From Candidatus Centipeda massiliensis (GTDB lineage Bacteria > Bacillota > Negativicutes > Selenomonadales > Selenomonadaceae), in NCBI RefSeq assembly GCF_900290285.1, contig NZ_LT985754.1:127877-191876 (forward strand): DNA of 64,000 nt, given 5' to 3'. Shown in pieces: positions 49,160 to 57,576 of this stretch; the stretch's first letter is position 1, and every line of letters begins with the position of its first letter. The notes under the pieces are model-generated. The model made no database searches. It saw only the letters and a program-made list of their open reading frames with translations, and was not told the DNA's origin. A program made the translations under genes and the position numbers.

Positions 49160-50176
49160 ATGAAACTTTCATATATATTCCCCACCGTCCTCGTACTCCT
49201 GCTCACGGCGTGCAGCTCCATCGTCAAGGTGCATGAGAATGAGCACCGCCCGGCGATGGCGGAGCAGATGGATGCAGCGTATACCCTCGTCACGATTGAG
49301 AATATCAATGAGAAGGGGGAGCCTGTCTCTCAGGTCTACGAGCAGCCGCCGCAGCGCGTGGTCGCCGTCTGGCAGAACTCGATTGAGACGCTGCTCGCGC
49401 TCGGCGTGGGCGACCGCATCGTTGCAGGCATGGGCGTCCCCGACGCCCGCTACATCCGCCCGGAGTACCGCGCGGCGTACGAGGAAATCCCCTACACGAG
49501 CCTTGAGCATCTGGATGTCGAGACGATCCTCATGATGCAGCCCGATCTCATCGTCGGCTGGTCGTCCACCTTCTCATCGAAGGTGCTGCGGGGGACAGAC
49601 TTCTGGGCAGGACGCGGGGTGCATACCTACATCGCGCCGTCCTCGGCGCACGGGAACAGGAACAAGACCATCGCGCAGGAGTGTCAGGACATCGAGAACC
49701 TCGGACGAATCTTCGGACGCGAGGAACGCGCCGAGGAGCTGGTCGGCGCGATGCAGAATGAAATCGCGTATGTCGCCGAAAAGACCGCTCACATGGAGCG
49801 GCGTCCGCGCGCGCTCGTCATCGAGCTGCTCGGCAAGGAGATCCGCTCCTACGGCGCGGATACGCTCGCAGGCGATATGATGCGCGCGCTCGGCGTCGAT
49901 CATCTCGCGGCAGAGGGGCAGAGTCTCAGCATGGAGGAGCTCATCACGCTTGCCCCCGATGCCATCTTCGTCGTCGTGATCGAGGATGACTATGGCAATG
50001 AGGACGCCATTCTAGCGCGTCTCTATGAGAATCCCGCCCTTCAGGATCTGATGTGTGTGCAGCAGCGCCGCATCTACCCCATCCCGCTCTACGCCGTCTA
50101 CAGTGCGGGCACACGCACGTATGACGGGATCACGATATTTGCGCACGGTCTATACCCTCAGATTTATGGAGAATAA
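49160..50176 (+). CDS. Corrinoid/iron-complex ABC binding lipoprotein (BtuF-like)
   Basis: A 338-residue class III binding protein with a lipobox LLLTACSS (Cys at about residue 18). Fold landmarks: EQPPQRVVAVWQNSIETLLALGVGDRIVAG, VETILMMQPDLIVGWSS, GTDFWAGRGVHTYIAPSS, ENLGRIFGREERAEELVGAM, and LAPDAIFVVVIEDD. It would carry corrinoid from the receptor to the permease encoded 3 bp downstream. The start ATG 49160 follows AGGAGGAAGG; the frame to 49121 runs into the hairpin. The cobalamin riboswitch upstream of the operon is the best evidence for the ligand. Confidence 0.86.
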   Translation: MKLSYIFPTVLVLLLTACSSIVKVHENEHRPAMAEQMDAAYTLVTIENINEKGEPVSQVYEQPPQRVVAVWQNSIETLLALGVGDRIVAGMGVPDARYIRPEYRAAYEEIPYTSLEHLDVETILMMQPDLIVGWSSTFSSKVLRGTDFWAGRGVHTYIAPSSAHGNRNKTIAQECQDIENLGRIFGREERAEELVGAMQNEIAYVAEKTAHMERRPRALVIELLGKEIRSYGADTLAGDMMRALGVDHLAAEGQSLSMEELITLAPDAIFVVVIEDDYGNEDAILARLYENPALQDLMCVQQRRIYPIPLYAVYSAGTRTYDGITIFAHGLYPQIYGE

Positions 50177-50179
50177 TCG

Positions 50180-51235
50180 ATGCAACTATTTTTTTCGCGC
50201 GCAGGGCTCGCGCTCCTCTGCATCCTGCTCACCGCGCTCCTCATCGCTGCACTCTTCTGGGCGCTCTCGATCGGGACGGTCGATCTGCCGCCGGGCGTCA
50301 TTGCTTCCGCCATCCTCGACCAGCTCCAGAGCAGCACACCCATTGAGACGCCAGGCAAGGGTCCTGTGCACGACATTGTATGGCTGCTGCGTCTGCCGCG
50401 TCTGCTGCTCGCAGCGATCATCGGCGCGGGGCTTGCGACCTGCGGCGTCGTCATGCAGGCGATTGTGAAGAACCCGCTTGCCGATCCGTACATCCTCGGC
50501 ATCTCGGCGGGTGCATCGCTCGGTGCGACCGCCGCCGTCCTGCTCGGGATCGGTGCGGCATTCGGTGAGAATGCCGTCGGCATCAGCGCCTTTCTCGGTG
50601 CGTTCGCCATCTCCGTCGGCGTTCTCTTCATCGCCAACATCGGCGGGCGTGCGAATGCGATGAAGCTGCTGCTCGGCGGCATGGCGCTCAGCGCCGTGTG
50701 CAGCGCGTTTTCCAGCTTCATCATCTACTTTGCACAGGACAAGGAGGGGATTCAGACCATCACCTACTGGATGATGGGGAGTCTAGCGGGCGCAAAATGG
50801 GAACACATGGCGCTCATCGGCGGCATCACAGCTCTTGCGGTCCTCTTCTTCTGGTCGCAGAGCCGTATCCTCAACCTCATGCTGCTCGGCGACGAGTCCG
50901 CGATCACCCTCGGCACCGATCTTCATCCCTATCGACAGGGCTATCTCATCGTCAGCGCGCTTGTCGTCGGCTTTGCGGTCTTTGCCGCCGGCATGATCGG
51001 CTTTGTCGGGCTCGTGGTGCCGCACGTCGTGCGCATGCTTGTCGGTACGGATCACAAGCGGCTCGTCCCCGTGACGGCACTCACAGGTGCGATCTTTCTC
51101 GTCATCGCGGATGGTCTCTGCCGCGTCCTCATCCCGCATACGGAGCTGCCGATCGGCATTCTCATCGCGCTTGTCGGCGCACCCGCATTCATCTATCTCA
51201 TGGTGAAACGCACCTACGGATTTGGAGGGCAGTGA
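50180..51235 (+). CDS. FecCD/BtuC-family permease
   Basis: A 351-residue permease with about ten helices. Family motifs: LRLPRLLLAAIIGAGLATCG, VVMQAIVKNPLADPYILG, ISAGASLGATA, LLGGMALSAVCSAFSSF, MGSLAGAKWEHM, and GFVGLVVPHVVRMLVG (ATPase contact). It lies three bases after the binding-protein stop and one base before the ATPase start codon. It is a paralogue of the permease at 8528-9559 but from an operon with another gene order. Presumed substrate corrinoid because of the riboswitch. Confidence 0.9.
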   Translation: MQLFFSRAGLALLCILLTALLIAALFWALSIGTVDLPPGVIASAILDQLQSSTPIETPGKGPVHDIVWLLRLPRLLLAAIIGAGLATCGVVMQAIVKNPLADPYILGISAGASLGATAAVLLGIGAAFGENAVGISAFLGAFAISVGVLFIANIGGRANAMKLLLGGMALSAVCSAFSSFIIYFAQDKEGIQTITYWMMGSLAGAKWEHMALIGGITALAVLFFWSQSRILNLMLLGDESAITLGTDLHPYRQGYLIVSALVVGFAVFAAGMIGFVGLVVPHVVRMLVGTDHKRLVPVTALTGAIFLVIADGLCRVLIPHTELPIGILIALVGAPAFIYLMVKRTYGFGGQ

Positions 51236-51236
51236 T

Positions 51237-52010
51237 ATGGAGATTCTGGCGGAGGCGGTCAAACTCTTCATCGGAGACAAGGAGATCCTCAAGGGACTGG
51301 ATTTTCACCTGAAACCGAAGGAATTCCTCGGGATCATCGGTCCGAACGGCAGCGGCAAGAGTATGTTTCTGAAATGCCTCTACCGCGTGCAGAAGCCGAC
51401 GGAGGGGCGGATCACGCTGAACGGGCGCGCGCTCGACGAGCTGAGCTATCGGGAGAGCGCCCTGCAGCTCGCCGTGGTGGCGCAGCACAATATCTACAGC
51501 TTTGACTTCACGGTGATGAATGTGGTGCTGATGGGGCGTTCCCCGCACAAGCGTCTCCTCGACCGCGACAATGCAGAGGACTACCGCATCGCACGACATG
51601 CACTTGCGACCGTCGGTATGAATGGCTTCGAGGAGCGCAGCTTCGCCAGTCTCTCGGGCGGTGAGCAGCAGCGCGTCATCCTTGCGCGCGCGCTCACGCA
51701 GGAGGCGGAGTGCATGATCCTCGATGAGCCGACGAATCATCTGGACATCAAGTACCAGCTGCAGATCATGGACATCGTAAAGGGGCTGGGTCTCACGGTC
51801 GTCTCCGCGATCCATGACCTCAATATCGCCGCACTCTACTGTGACCGCCTCATGGCGATCCGAAAGGGGCGCGTCGTGGGGCTTGGCACGCCGGCGGAGC
51901 TGCTGACGGAGGCGTTTATCTACGATCTGTACGAGGTTCACGCCAAGGTGGAGCGGGATGCGCGCGGGCGCATTTACGTGCGCTATCTGCCACAGTATGA
52001 TGTGAAGTAA
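51237..52010 (+). CDS. ABC transporter ATP-binding protein (BtuD/FecE family)
   Basis: A 257-residue ATPase: Walker A GPNGSGKSMFLKCLYR near residue 40, Q-loop VAQHNIYSFDF, signature LSGGEQQRVILARAL, Walker B CMILDEPTNHLDIKYQ, and switch His SAIHDLNIAALY. Same length and HLDIKYQ motif as the ATPase at 7758-8531; the two are paralogues. The start ATG 51237 has GGAGG 8-9 bases upstream, inside the permease end. It is the last gene of the cobalamin-controlled operon and is followed by a strong terminator. Confidence 0.92.
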   Translation: MEILAEAVKLFIGDKEILKGLDFHLKPKEFLGIIGPNGSGKSMFLKCLYRVQKPTEGRITLNGRALDELSYRESALQLAVVAQHNIYSFDFTVMNVVLMGRSPHKRLLDRDNAEDYRIARHALATVGMNGFEERSFASLSGGEQQRVILARALTQEAECMILDEPTNHLDIKYQLQIMDIVKGLGLTVVSAIHDLNIAALYCDRLMAIRKGRVVGLGTPAELLTEAFIYDLYEVHAKVERDARGRIYVRYLPQYDVK

Positions 52011-52011
52011 G

Positions 52012-52063
52012 AAAGAAGGGGCGTTGCACGAAGCCAAAACTTCGTACAACGCCCCTTCTTTTC
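52012..52063. terminator. Bidirectional terminator after the cobalamin uptake operon
   Basis: GAAGGGGCGTTG (52015-52026) pairs with CAACGCCCCTTC (52048-52059), with an inner GAA/TTC extension and T run; it lies between convergent genes. Confidence 0.85.
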
Positions 52064-52070
52064 GGCAAGG

Positions 52071-52748
52071 TCAGACCACATCCACGCGCAGTACGCCGTC
52101 GATCTGGCGCAGGGCATCGACGATGAAGGCGGACTTCAGATGCTCGCTGTTATAGACCTCGAAGGTCAGGTAGATGCGCCGCGCGCCGTCCGTCTCCGCC
52201 TCGTCCTCGTCCGTTCGCACCTTGACGCCGCGCGAGCGCAGGCGCAGATCCTCGATGCAGGCGCTGATGCGCATGATCTGCCCGGGGCGGTCGACGGTGT
52301 GAATCGAGAGCGTCAGTGTGTGATCGTGGTCGACCCACGCATCGAGGCGCGAGAGGTTGCCGAGGATCAGAAAGACGATGGCGGTCGTGATGCCCGCCGG
52401 GAGATAGAAGCCCGCGCCGACAGCAAGACCGACGCCCGCGACCACCCAGAGTGTCGCCGCCGTCGTGAGCCCCGTGACCGTCAGCCCCTCCTTCATGATC
52501 GCGCCCGCGCCGAGGAAGCCGATGCCGCTGACGACCTGCGCCGCAAGGCGTGCGGGATCGGCGTTTGTCTTGCCCTCAACGTTGTCGTAGAGTGCCTGCG
52601 ACATGAGCATAATCAGGCAGGATCCCAGTGCAACGAGCATATTTGTCCGTAGCCCCGCCGACTTGTGGCGCATCTGCCGCTCATAGCCGATGATCCCGCC
52701 CATCGCACAGGACAGCACGAGGCGCAGACAGATTTCCCACTCCTGCAT
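52071..52748 (-). CDS. MgtC/SapB-family membrane protein
   Basis: A 225-residue protein. The N-terminal 130 residues hold four to five helices with the MgtC signature: LRLVLSCAMGGIIGYERQMRHKSAGLRTNMLVALGSCLIML, DPARLAAQVVSGIGFLGAGAI, VTGLTTAATLWVVAGVGLAVGAG. The C-terminal 90 residues form a soluble domain (SIHTVDRPGQIMRISACIEDL, KSAFIVDALRQIDGVLRVDV) of ACT-like build. MgtC proteins modulate the F1Fo ATP synthase or magnesium homeostasis, and the four conserved Asp/Glu/Arg positions look present. The start 52748 follows GAAGGGAAG; the frame to 52775 is less likely. It is a single gene next to the DnaA-box cluster. Confidence 0.87.
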   Translation of the reverse strand: MQEWEICLRLVLSCAMGGIIGYERQMRHKSAGLRTNMLVALGSCLIMLMSQALYDNVEGKTNADPARLAAQVVSGIGFLGAGAIMKEGLTVTGLTTAATLWVVAGVGLAVGAGFYLPAGITTAIVFLILGNLSRLDAWVDHDHTLTLSIHTVDRPGQIMRISACIEDLRLRSRGVKVRTDEDEAETDGARRIYLTFEVYNSEHLKSAFIVDALRQIDGVLRVDVV

Positions 52749-52823
52749 AGATAACTTCCCTTCTATAATAAACAATATGGATTCCGCAGCAACAATATAG
52801 CTGTGAGGGATACATCTAAGATA

Positions 52824-53101
52824 TTATCAACAGCTGTGCAAAACTCTGTGGATAATAGTGTTCAAAAGTCCGAAAATGCCTTTATCCACACAGTTTTGCA
52901 CAATGTGCATAACTTTAGCGAACGATTTTTCATTTTCTGTGGATACTGTGGATATATCAGTGGATAACCCCATATATGGGATGATTTTTTTGCTGAAAAT
53001 CTATATTTTGTTGTGGATTGTGCCGAACTTATCCACACCCCTGTGGAGTTTCGCAGGGGATTTTTTTCATTTTATCCCCCTGCTTGTCCACAATATGCAC
53101 A
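52824..53101. other. Cluster of DnaA boxes in AT-rich DNA: candidate oriC
   Basis: Within 280 bp between MgtC and CYTH genes there are four exact TTATNCACA boxes (52847-52855 reverse, 52882-52890, 52904-52912 reverse, 53029-53037) and at least six with one mismatch (52824-52832, 52938-52946, 52947-52955 back to back, 52959-52967, 53084-53092, 53093-53101). Between 52981 and 53010 lies an AT-rich stretch with runs of T, suitable as an unwinding element. No ORF longer than shadows is present. Nearby gyrA and mnmG are often origin-proximal genes. dnaA/dnaN are not in the window, so a DnaA-titration or regulatory site is the alternative. Confidence 0.7.
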
Positions 53102-53113
53102 GGCACGAGGAGG

Positions 53114-53593
53114 CTATCCCCGCCGTTCTTCCGCCGTCCACGCGCTGTATGGATGTGCGATCAGCGCGGCGTTGTAGTAGCGTTCGATGCCCGTGACCTC
53201 GGCGCCCGCCCATGCGGGCAGGGTGAATTCCTCCATCTCAGATGAAAGCTCGATCTCGGCGACGACCAGCCCAGCGTTCGCGCCGTGGAACACGTCGACC
53301 TCCCAACCGTGTCCATCGACGTACTCCCTGTAGCGGGTCTTTTCCACAAGTGGTTGCACGCAGAGCGCGAGCAGTTCCCGCGCATCGTCCGCAGGGATTT
53401 CATACTCGTACTCAAGCCGCCGTGCACCGTGCGTCTCCCCCTTGATCGTCAGGAATCCCTGCGCCCCCGCGCACCGGATCCGTACGATTCGCTTCGGATC
53501 ATGCGAGAGATAGCCCTGTGCCATTTCGATTCCGACCCCTGTCGGACGGAAGTGCTCGTTTACCTTGAATTTTCGCTCGATTTCAACGCCCAT
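53114..53593 (-). CDS. CYTH-domain triphosphatase-like protein
   Basis: A 159-residue CYTH protein: GVEIERKFKVNEHF is the defining ExExK-type start, followed by QGYLSHDPKRIVRIRCAG (basic phosphate-binding residues), GFLTIKGETHGARRLEYEYEIP, KTRYREYVDGHGWEVDVFHG, and GLVVAEIELSSEMEEF with the acidic metal ligands. Single-domain CYTH proteins hydrolyse inorganic triphosphate or similar substrates; a class IV adenylate cyclase role is less likely for this short form. The ATG has GGACG upstream. It ends beside the DnaA-box cluster. Confidence 0.87.
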   Translation of the reverse strand: MGVEIERKFKVNEHFRPTGVGIEMAQGYLSHDPKRIVRIRCAGAQGFLTIKGETHGARRLEYEYEIPADDARELLALCVQPLVEKTRYREYVDGHGWEVDVFHGANAGLVVAEIELSSEMEEFTLPAWAGAEVTGIERYYNAALIAHPYSAWTAEERRG

Positions 53594-53654
53594 GAAACCG
53601 CGTCCTTTCTACACTCTATGGAGGTACTATGATAAATGTTACGAACAAAAGAAA

Positions 53655-53820
53655 ATGCAGTACTCCTAAGCAAACCCTAGTGAAGCAAGCGGCGTAGAGT
53701 GTGCGACCCGCCCCCTGCGGATTTTAACCGTTCAAGCGCAGCGCGTTTGGAATCCGCAGGTATTTAGGCGGATGAGCACACGTCCGCTTGCGTAACGAGG
53801 GTTCTGCGTGGAGTACGCAG
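53655..53820 (-). repeat. Family B structured palindromic element, copy B3 (reverse orientation)
   Basis: In reverse it is nearly identical to B2, including helices CAAGCGG/CCGCTTG, GTGTGC/GCACAC and CCTGCGGATT/AATCCGCAGG, and the 36 bp beyond its GGAGTACTGCAT end (TTGTTCGTAACATTTATCAT region). The other terminus differs (GCGTACTCC). Confidence 0.8.
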
Positions 53821-54006
53821 AACCGTTCCATAGACGCTTTTATTGAAGTATACCTTGCATATTCCGCGCGTTTGCTATATATTATTGTGATACTGAACGG
53901 ACGAGCTTCATTTTATCAGTGCGCGCGCCCAAACGCAAGGCGGTGCGACTGAATACACGTCCGATCCACAGGGAATCTGTCTGCAGAAGGAAAGGATCGA
54001 TCCCGC

Positions 54007-55347
54007 TTGAAAGAATTACCACCGAAAAGACGAACAACGAAGAAACGACGATGGCCGTACATCCTGCTCGCCGTCCTCGTCATCTTCGTCCTCGCCGCCG
54101 TCGCTGGCGCATTCTTTGCACAGAGCAGCCTGCTCGACCGTGCGAAAACCGAGCACAAGGAAGAGCTCCTTGTGGCAAAGGACAAGGCGACAATCATGAT
54201 TATGGGCGTCGACGAGCGCGCAGACGATGTGGGACGCAGCGATACGCTCATGGTCGCCACCATCGACCCGGTCAAAAACGAGGCGGCGCTTCTCTCCATC
54301 CCGCGCGACACGCGCGTCGCCATCCCGCGCTACGGCTATGACAAGATCAACGCCGCTTACGCGTACGGCGGTGAAAAGCTCACGCAGCGCACGGTGGAGG
54401 ACTTCCTCGGCATCCGCATCGACCACTACATCATCATCAATACCCATGCCTTTCAAAAGATCATCGACGCCATTGGCGGCATCGATATCAACGTCGAAAA
54501 GCGTATGTACTACGAGGATCCGTGGGACGATGACGGCGGGCTCATCATCGATCTGCGCCCCGGTATGCAGCACATGGACGGCAAGACCGCCGTCACCTAC
54601 GTCCGCTACCGCGATGAGGAGGGCGACATCGGCCGCGTGAAGCGCCAGCAGAAATTTATGCGCGCGTGCGTCGACGCCGTCACCACACCCGCCATCCTGC
54701 CGCGTCTGCCGGGCATCATCACGAGCGTCATCGACAGTGTAAAGACCGACCTCAGCGTCCGCCAGATGCTTGAGTTCATCGGCACGCTCAAGGAGTCGCA
54801 TACAAAGGGGCTCCGCACCGACATGGTGCCCGGCCGCCCCCTCTACATCGACGAGGTGAGCTACTGGATCCCCGACATGGCACAGCTGCGGCGCGGCATG
54901 GCAAACGCCCTCGGCATCACCCTCAGCAGCACCGAGCGCAGCCGCATGGAGCGCGATGTCCGTGCGTACGAGGAGTCCATCCCCGCCGGCGCCACCGAGG
55001 TGCCCGCCGGAGAGAACGGCATCGGACGCGCCGTCAGCGCCGACGAGGCACTCGATACAGCGCACCGCAAGGGCGGCAAGGACACAAAAGACGAGAAGGA
55101 CGGACGCAAAAAATCCTCCTCCGACCAGCCGCGCAGCAGTCGTGAGTCAGGGGAGGAGAAGGACACGCGCCCCGGACGATCCTCCGAGACCGTTCCCGCC
55201 TCCGACACCGGAGGCCGCCACGCGAGCACGCGGCAGAGCGGCTCAGCCGCCGAGCCGTCCGCACAGCGCACCGAGCGCAGTGAGAGCAGCGCGGCCGGCA
55301 GCGACGCGCCCACGCGCGGCAGTGCGGGCACGGGGAAAGAGGAGTAA
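54007..55347 (+). CDS. LytR-CpsA-Psr (LCP) family cell-wall polymer ligase
   Basis: A 446-residue protein with a cytosolic basic start (KRRTTKKRRWPY), one membrane helix (ILLAVLVIFVLAAVAGAFFA) and an extracytoplasmic LCP domain: IMIMGVDERADDVGRSDTLMVATIDP, LLSIPRDTRVAIP, YGYDKINAAYAYGG, GGIDINVEKRMYYEDP, YVRYRDEEGDIGRVKRQQ, with the conserved Arg and Asp residues for polyprenyl phosphate. The last 120 residues are Ser/Lys/Glu-rich and disordered. It would link secondary polymers to peptidoglycan. LCP genes are typical of Firmicutes including Negativicutes. Start TTG 54007 after GGAAAGGA is chosen; no upstream alternative fits. Confidence 0.87.
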   Translation: MKELPPKRRTTKKRRWPYILLAVLVIFVLAAVAGAFFAQSSLLDRAKTEHKEELLVAKDKATIMIMGVDERADDVGRSDTLMVATIDPVKNEAALLSIPRDTRVAIPRYGYDKINAAYAYGGEKLTQRTVEDFLGIRIDHYIIINTHAFQKIIDAIGGIDINVEKRMYYEDPWDDDGGLIIDLRPGMQHMDGKTAVTYVRYRDEEGDIGRVKRQQKFMRACVDAVTTPAILPRLPGIITSVIDSVKTDLSVRQMLEFIGTLKESHTKGLRTDMVPGRPLYIDEVSYWIPDMAQLRRGMANALGITLSSTERSRMERDVRAYEESIPAGATEVPAGENGIGRAVSADEALDTAHRKGGKDTKDEKDGRKKSSSDQPRSSRESGEEKDTRPGRSSETVPASDTGGRHASTRQSGSAAEPSAQRTERSESSAAGSDAPTRGSAGTGKEE

Positions 55348-55447
55348 GAAAGGCATACGCGGGGCGTGTGTATAAACGTATTATGCACGGCATAGTGCCG
55401 CACATAGGAGAGCAGCGGGAGCGATCCCACAGAAAGGATGATGTATC

Positions 55448-56692
55448 ATGGCAAGCAAATTTGACGCAGAGGCACTGGAACTTCATAAACGCCATCAGGG
55501 CAAACTCGCAACCGTTCCGACCGTCCCCATTGAGACGCGCGACGACCTCAGCCGTGCCTATACGCCGGGCGTCGCCGCACCCTGCCTTGCGATCAAGGAG
55601 GATCCCGAGAAGATCTACGATTACACGACCAAGGGCAACATGGTCGCCGTCGTCACGAACGGCACCGCCGTCCTGGGTCTTGGCAACATCGGTGCGGGCG
55701 CGGGTCTGCCGGTCATGGAGGGCAAGTCCATCCTCTTCAAGGGCTTTGCAGGTGTCGACTCCGTCCCGATCTGCGTGAACAGCACACGGGTCGAGGATGT
55801 CGTGCAGGTCTGCCGCCTCATTGCCCCCACCTACGGCGGCATCAATCTTGAGGACATCAAGGCACCCCAGTGCTTTGACATCGAAAACGAGCTGAAAAAG
55901 ATCCTCGACATCCCCGTCTTTCACGATGACCAGCACGGCACGGCGATTGTCGTCGTTTCCGCGCTGCTCAACGCGTACAAGTACCTCGGCAGGGATCTCA
56001 AGACGGCGAAGATCGTCATCAACGGCGCGGGTGCGGCGGGACAGGCGATTGCACGCCTCCTCTTCTCCTACGGCATCCAGACCGTCGTCCTCTGCGACAC
56101 CACGGGAGCCGTCTACGAGGGACGCAACGAAAACATGAACCCGTACAAGGATGCGCTCGCAAAGGTCTCCAACCGCCAGAAGGAAAAGGGCACGCTTGCG
56201 CAGATCATCAAGGGGAAGGACATCTTCATCGGTGTCTCCGCGCCCGGCAGCCTCACGCAGGACATGATCAAGAGTATGAGCAAGGGTCCCGTCATCATGG
56301 CAATGGCGAACCCCGTGCCCGAGATCCTGCCCGACGAGGCAATCGCGGCGGGTGCGCGCATCGTCTGCACGGGACGCTCCGACTTCCCGAATCAGGTCAA
56401 CAACCTCCTCGCCTTCCCGGGCATCTTCCGCGGCGCACTCGACGTGCGTGCAAAGGAGATCAACGATGCGATGAAGATCGCCGCTGCGAACGCGATTGCC
56501 TCCCTCATCTCCGAGAGCGAGCTGAACGAGACGAACATCATCGCCAGCCCCCTCGACCCGCGCGTTGCGCCTACCGTCGCCGCCGCCGTTGCAAAGGCAG
56601 CGCTTGAGAGCGGCGTCGCCCGCCGCACGGACATCACCCCCGAGGATGTCGCCAACCATACGCGCGAACTCTTGGGACATACGGTCGCCTAA
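55448..56692 (+). CDS. NAD(P)-dependent malic enzyme
   Basis: A 414-residue short-form malic enzyme. Motifs: LSRAYTPGVAAPCLAIKE, TTKGNMVAVVTNGTAVLGLGNIGA, LPVMEGKSILFKGFAGVDSVPICVN, the metal site in NLEDIKAPQCFDIENEL and PVFHDDQHGTAIVVVSALLNA, the NAD fold KIVINGAGAAGQAIARLL, and VIMAMANPVPEI. It decarboxylates malate to pyruvate. GAAAGGATGATGTATC precedes ATG 55448. The TAA stop is inside a CTAA followed at once by a 14-bp family A end fragment. It lies 100 bp after the LCP gene, probably a separate unit. Confidence 0.92.
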   Translation: MASKFDAEALELHKRHQGKLATVPTVPIETRDDLSRAYTPGVAAPCLAIKEDPEKIYDYTTKGNMVAVVTNGTAVLGLGNIGAGAGLPVMEGKSILFKGFAGVDSVPICVNSTRVEDVVQVCRLIAPTYGGINLEDIKAPQCFDIENELKKILDIPVFHDDQHGTAIVVVSALLNAYKYLGRDLKTAKIVINGAGAAGQAIARLLFSYGIQTVVLCDTTGAVYEGRNENMNPYKDALAKVSNRQKEKGTLAQIIKGKDIFIGVSAPGSLTQDMIKSMSKGPVIMAMANPVPEILPDEAIAAGARIVCTGRSDFPNQVNNLLAFPGIFRGALDVRAKEINDAMKIAAANAIASLISESELNETNIIASPLDPRVAPTVAAAVAKAALESGVARRTDITPEDVANHTRELLGHTVA

Positions 56693-56706
56693 GGAATCGC
56701 TGATAA
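56693..56706 (+). repeat. Solo end of a family A element at the malic-enzyme stop codon
   Basis: GGAATCGCTGATAA directly after CTAA, with no internal sequence or right end. A remnant of an old insertion. Confidence 0.6.
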
Positions 56707-56713
56707 CATAAAG

Positions 56714-56764
56714 AATAAGGGCTTCTCTCCGAAACATTCTCGCAGGGAAGCCCTTATTTTATTG
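56714..56764. terminator. Bidirectional terminator between malic enzyme and lipoprotein genes
   Basis: AATAAGGGCTTC pairs with GGAAGCCCTTATT, followed by T/A runs on both sides. Confidence 0.85.
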
Positions 56765-57565
56765 CTTATGATCTCTAACATACGCCTTTGCTGACTTGAG
56801 TCGCACCTCAAAATAGCGCGCCAAACACTCCTCCAAGACCGCCGTGTCCTTCTCACCGGACGAATGCCCCGGATTCTCGTACAGCGTTGCCGCCCAATCC
56901 TGCTTCGCGCTCAGATAGAACGTCATAATCTGAACTGCCTGCCTCCGATCCTTCGTACCCTCCGGCAAATCGTAGAACGTCACCTTGCGCCCATGCGCCT
57001 CGGCGAGCAGCGTATCGTCGCCCTGCGGACGGTAGAGCGCATGCAGCTCCCGACACACGTGCACCACATCCGCTCCGCGTGCATCATGGAGAAAGATAAA
57101 ATCCCCCTTTCCAAAGAGCGGCTCCGCTGCGCTTGTTCCATTGCTCTTCCGCAGTGCCTCTGCCTCCTCCGGAGAAGCCGCCGTGAGATGATATGCCGAC
57201 GTGATGGCACAAACCTTGGGATAGAGATGGGCGAAATACGCCTCCGCATACGCCGCAGCGGCATCCGTGTCGCGATAGAGGAATGGATAGGGAAATTGGG
57301 CACGCCGGATCTCTGCCGTGCAGGTAAAGTGAATCCCGATTCCCTCATCATAGAGCGCATAGACATTCTTCTGAAACGGCTTCTCCCGCCCGACCTGCAT
57401 TGATTCCGGCACAACATGCGTCCCATAGGCACGAAACGTATCATTGACGTGCGCGGCAACCTCGTCCGCCGTATCAGGATCGCTGTTTTCCGTCACAAAG
57501 AAATCACAGCCCGAAAGCATGGAACACAGCAGAACGAACACAGAAAGGAAGAACCGCCGCTTCAT
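56759..57565 (-). CDS. Lipoprotein of unknown function, paralogue 2
   Basis: A 268-residue lipoprotein with lipobox MLSGCDF (Cys about residue 20). It follows the protein at 42216-43043 along its length: TENSDPDTADEVAAHV, PESMQVGREKPFQKNVYAL, ASPEEAEAL, GDFIFLHDARGAD, LHALYRPQGDDTLL, GRKVTFYDLPEGTKD, QDWAATLYENPGHSSGEKD. Family unknown. The start is put at ATG 57565 (MKRRFFLSVFVLL); the ATG at 57580 lies in the end of the upstream glycosyltransferase gene. It is directly downstream of, and overlaps or abuts, that gene, so both are probably co-transcribed. Confidence 0.74.
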   Translation of the reverse strand: MKRRFFLSVFVLLCSMLSGCDFFVTENSDPDTADEVAAHVNDTFRAYGTHVVPESMQVGREKPFQKNVYALYDEGIGIHFTCTAEIRRAQFPYPFLYRDTDAAAAYAEAYFAHLYPKVCAITSAYHLTAASPEEAEALRKSNGTSAAEPLFGKGDFIFLHDARGADVVHVCRELHALYRPQGDDTLLAEAHGRKVTFYDLPEGTKDRRQAVQIMTFYLSAKQDWAATLYENPGHSSGEKDTAVLEECLARYFEVRLKSAKAYVRDHKQ

Positions 57566-57576
57566 AGCAGCACATC

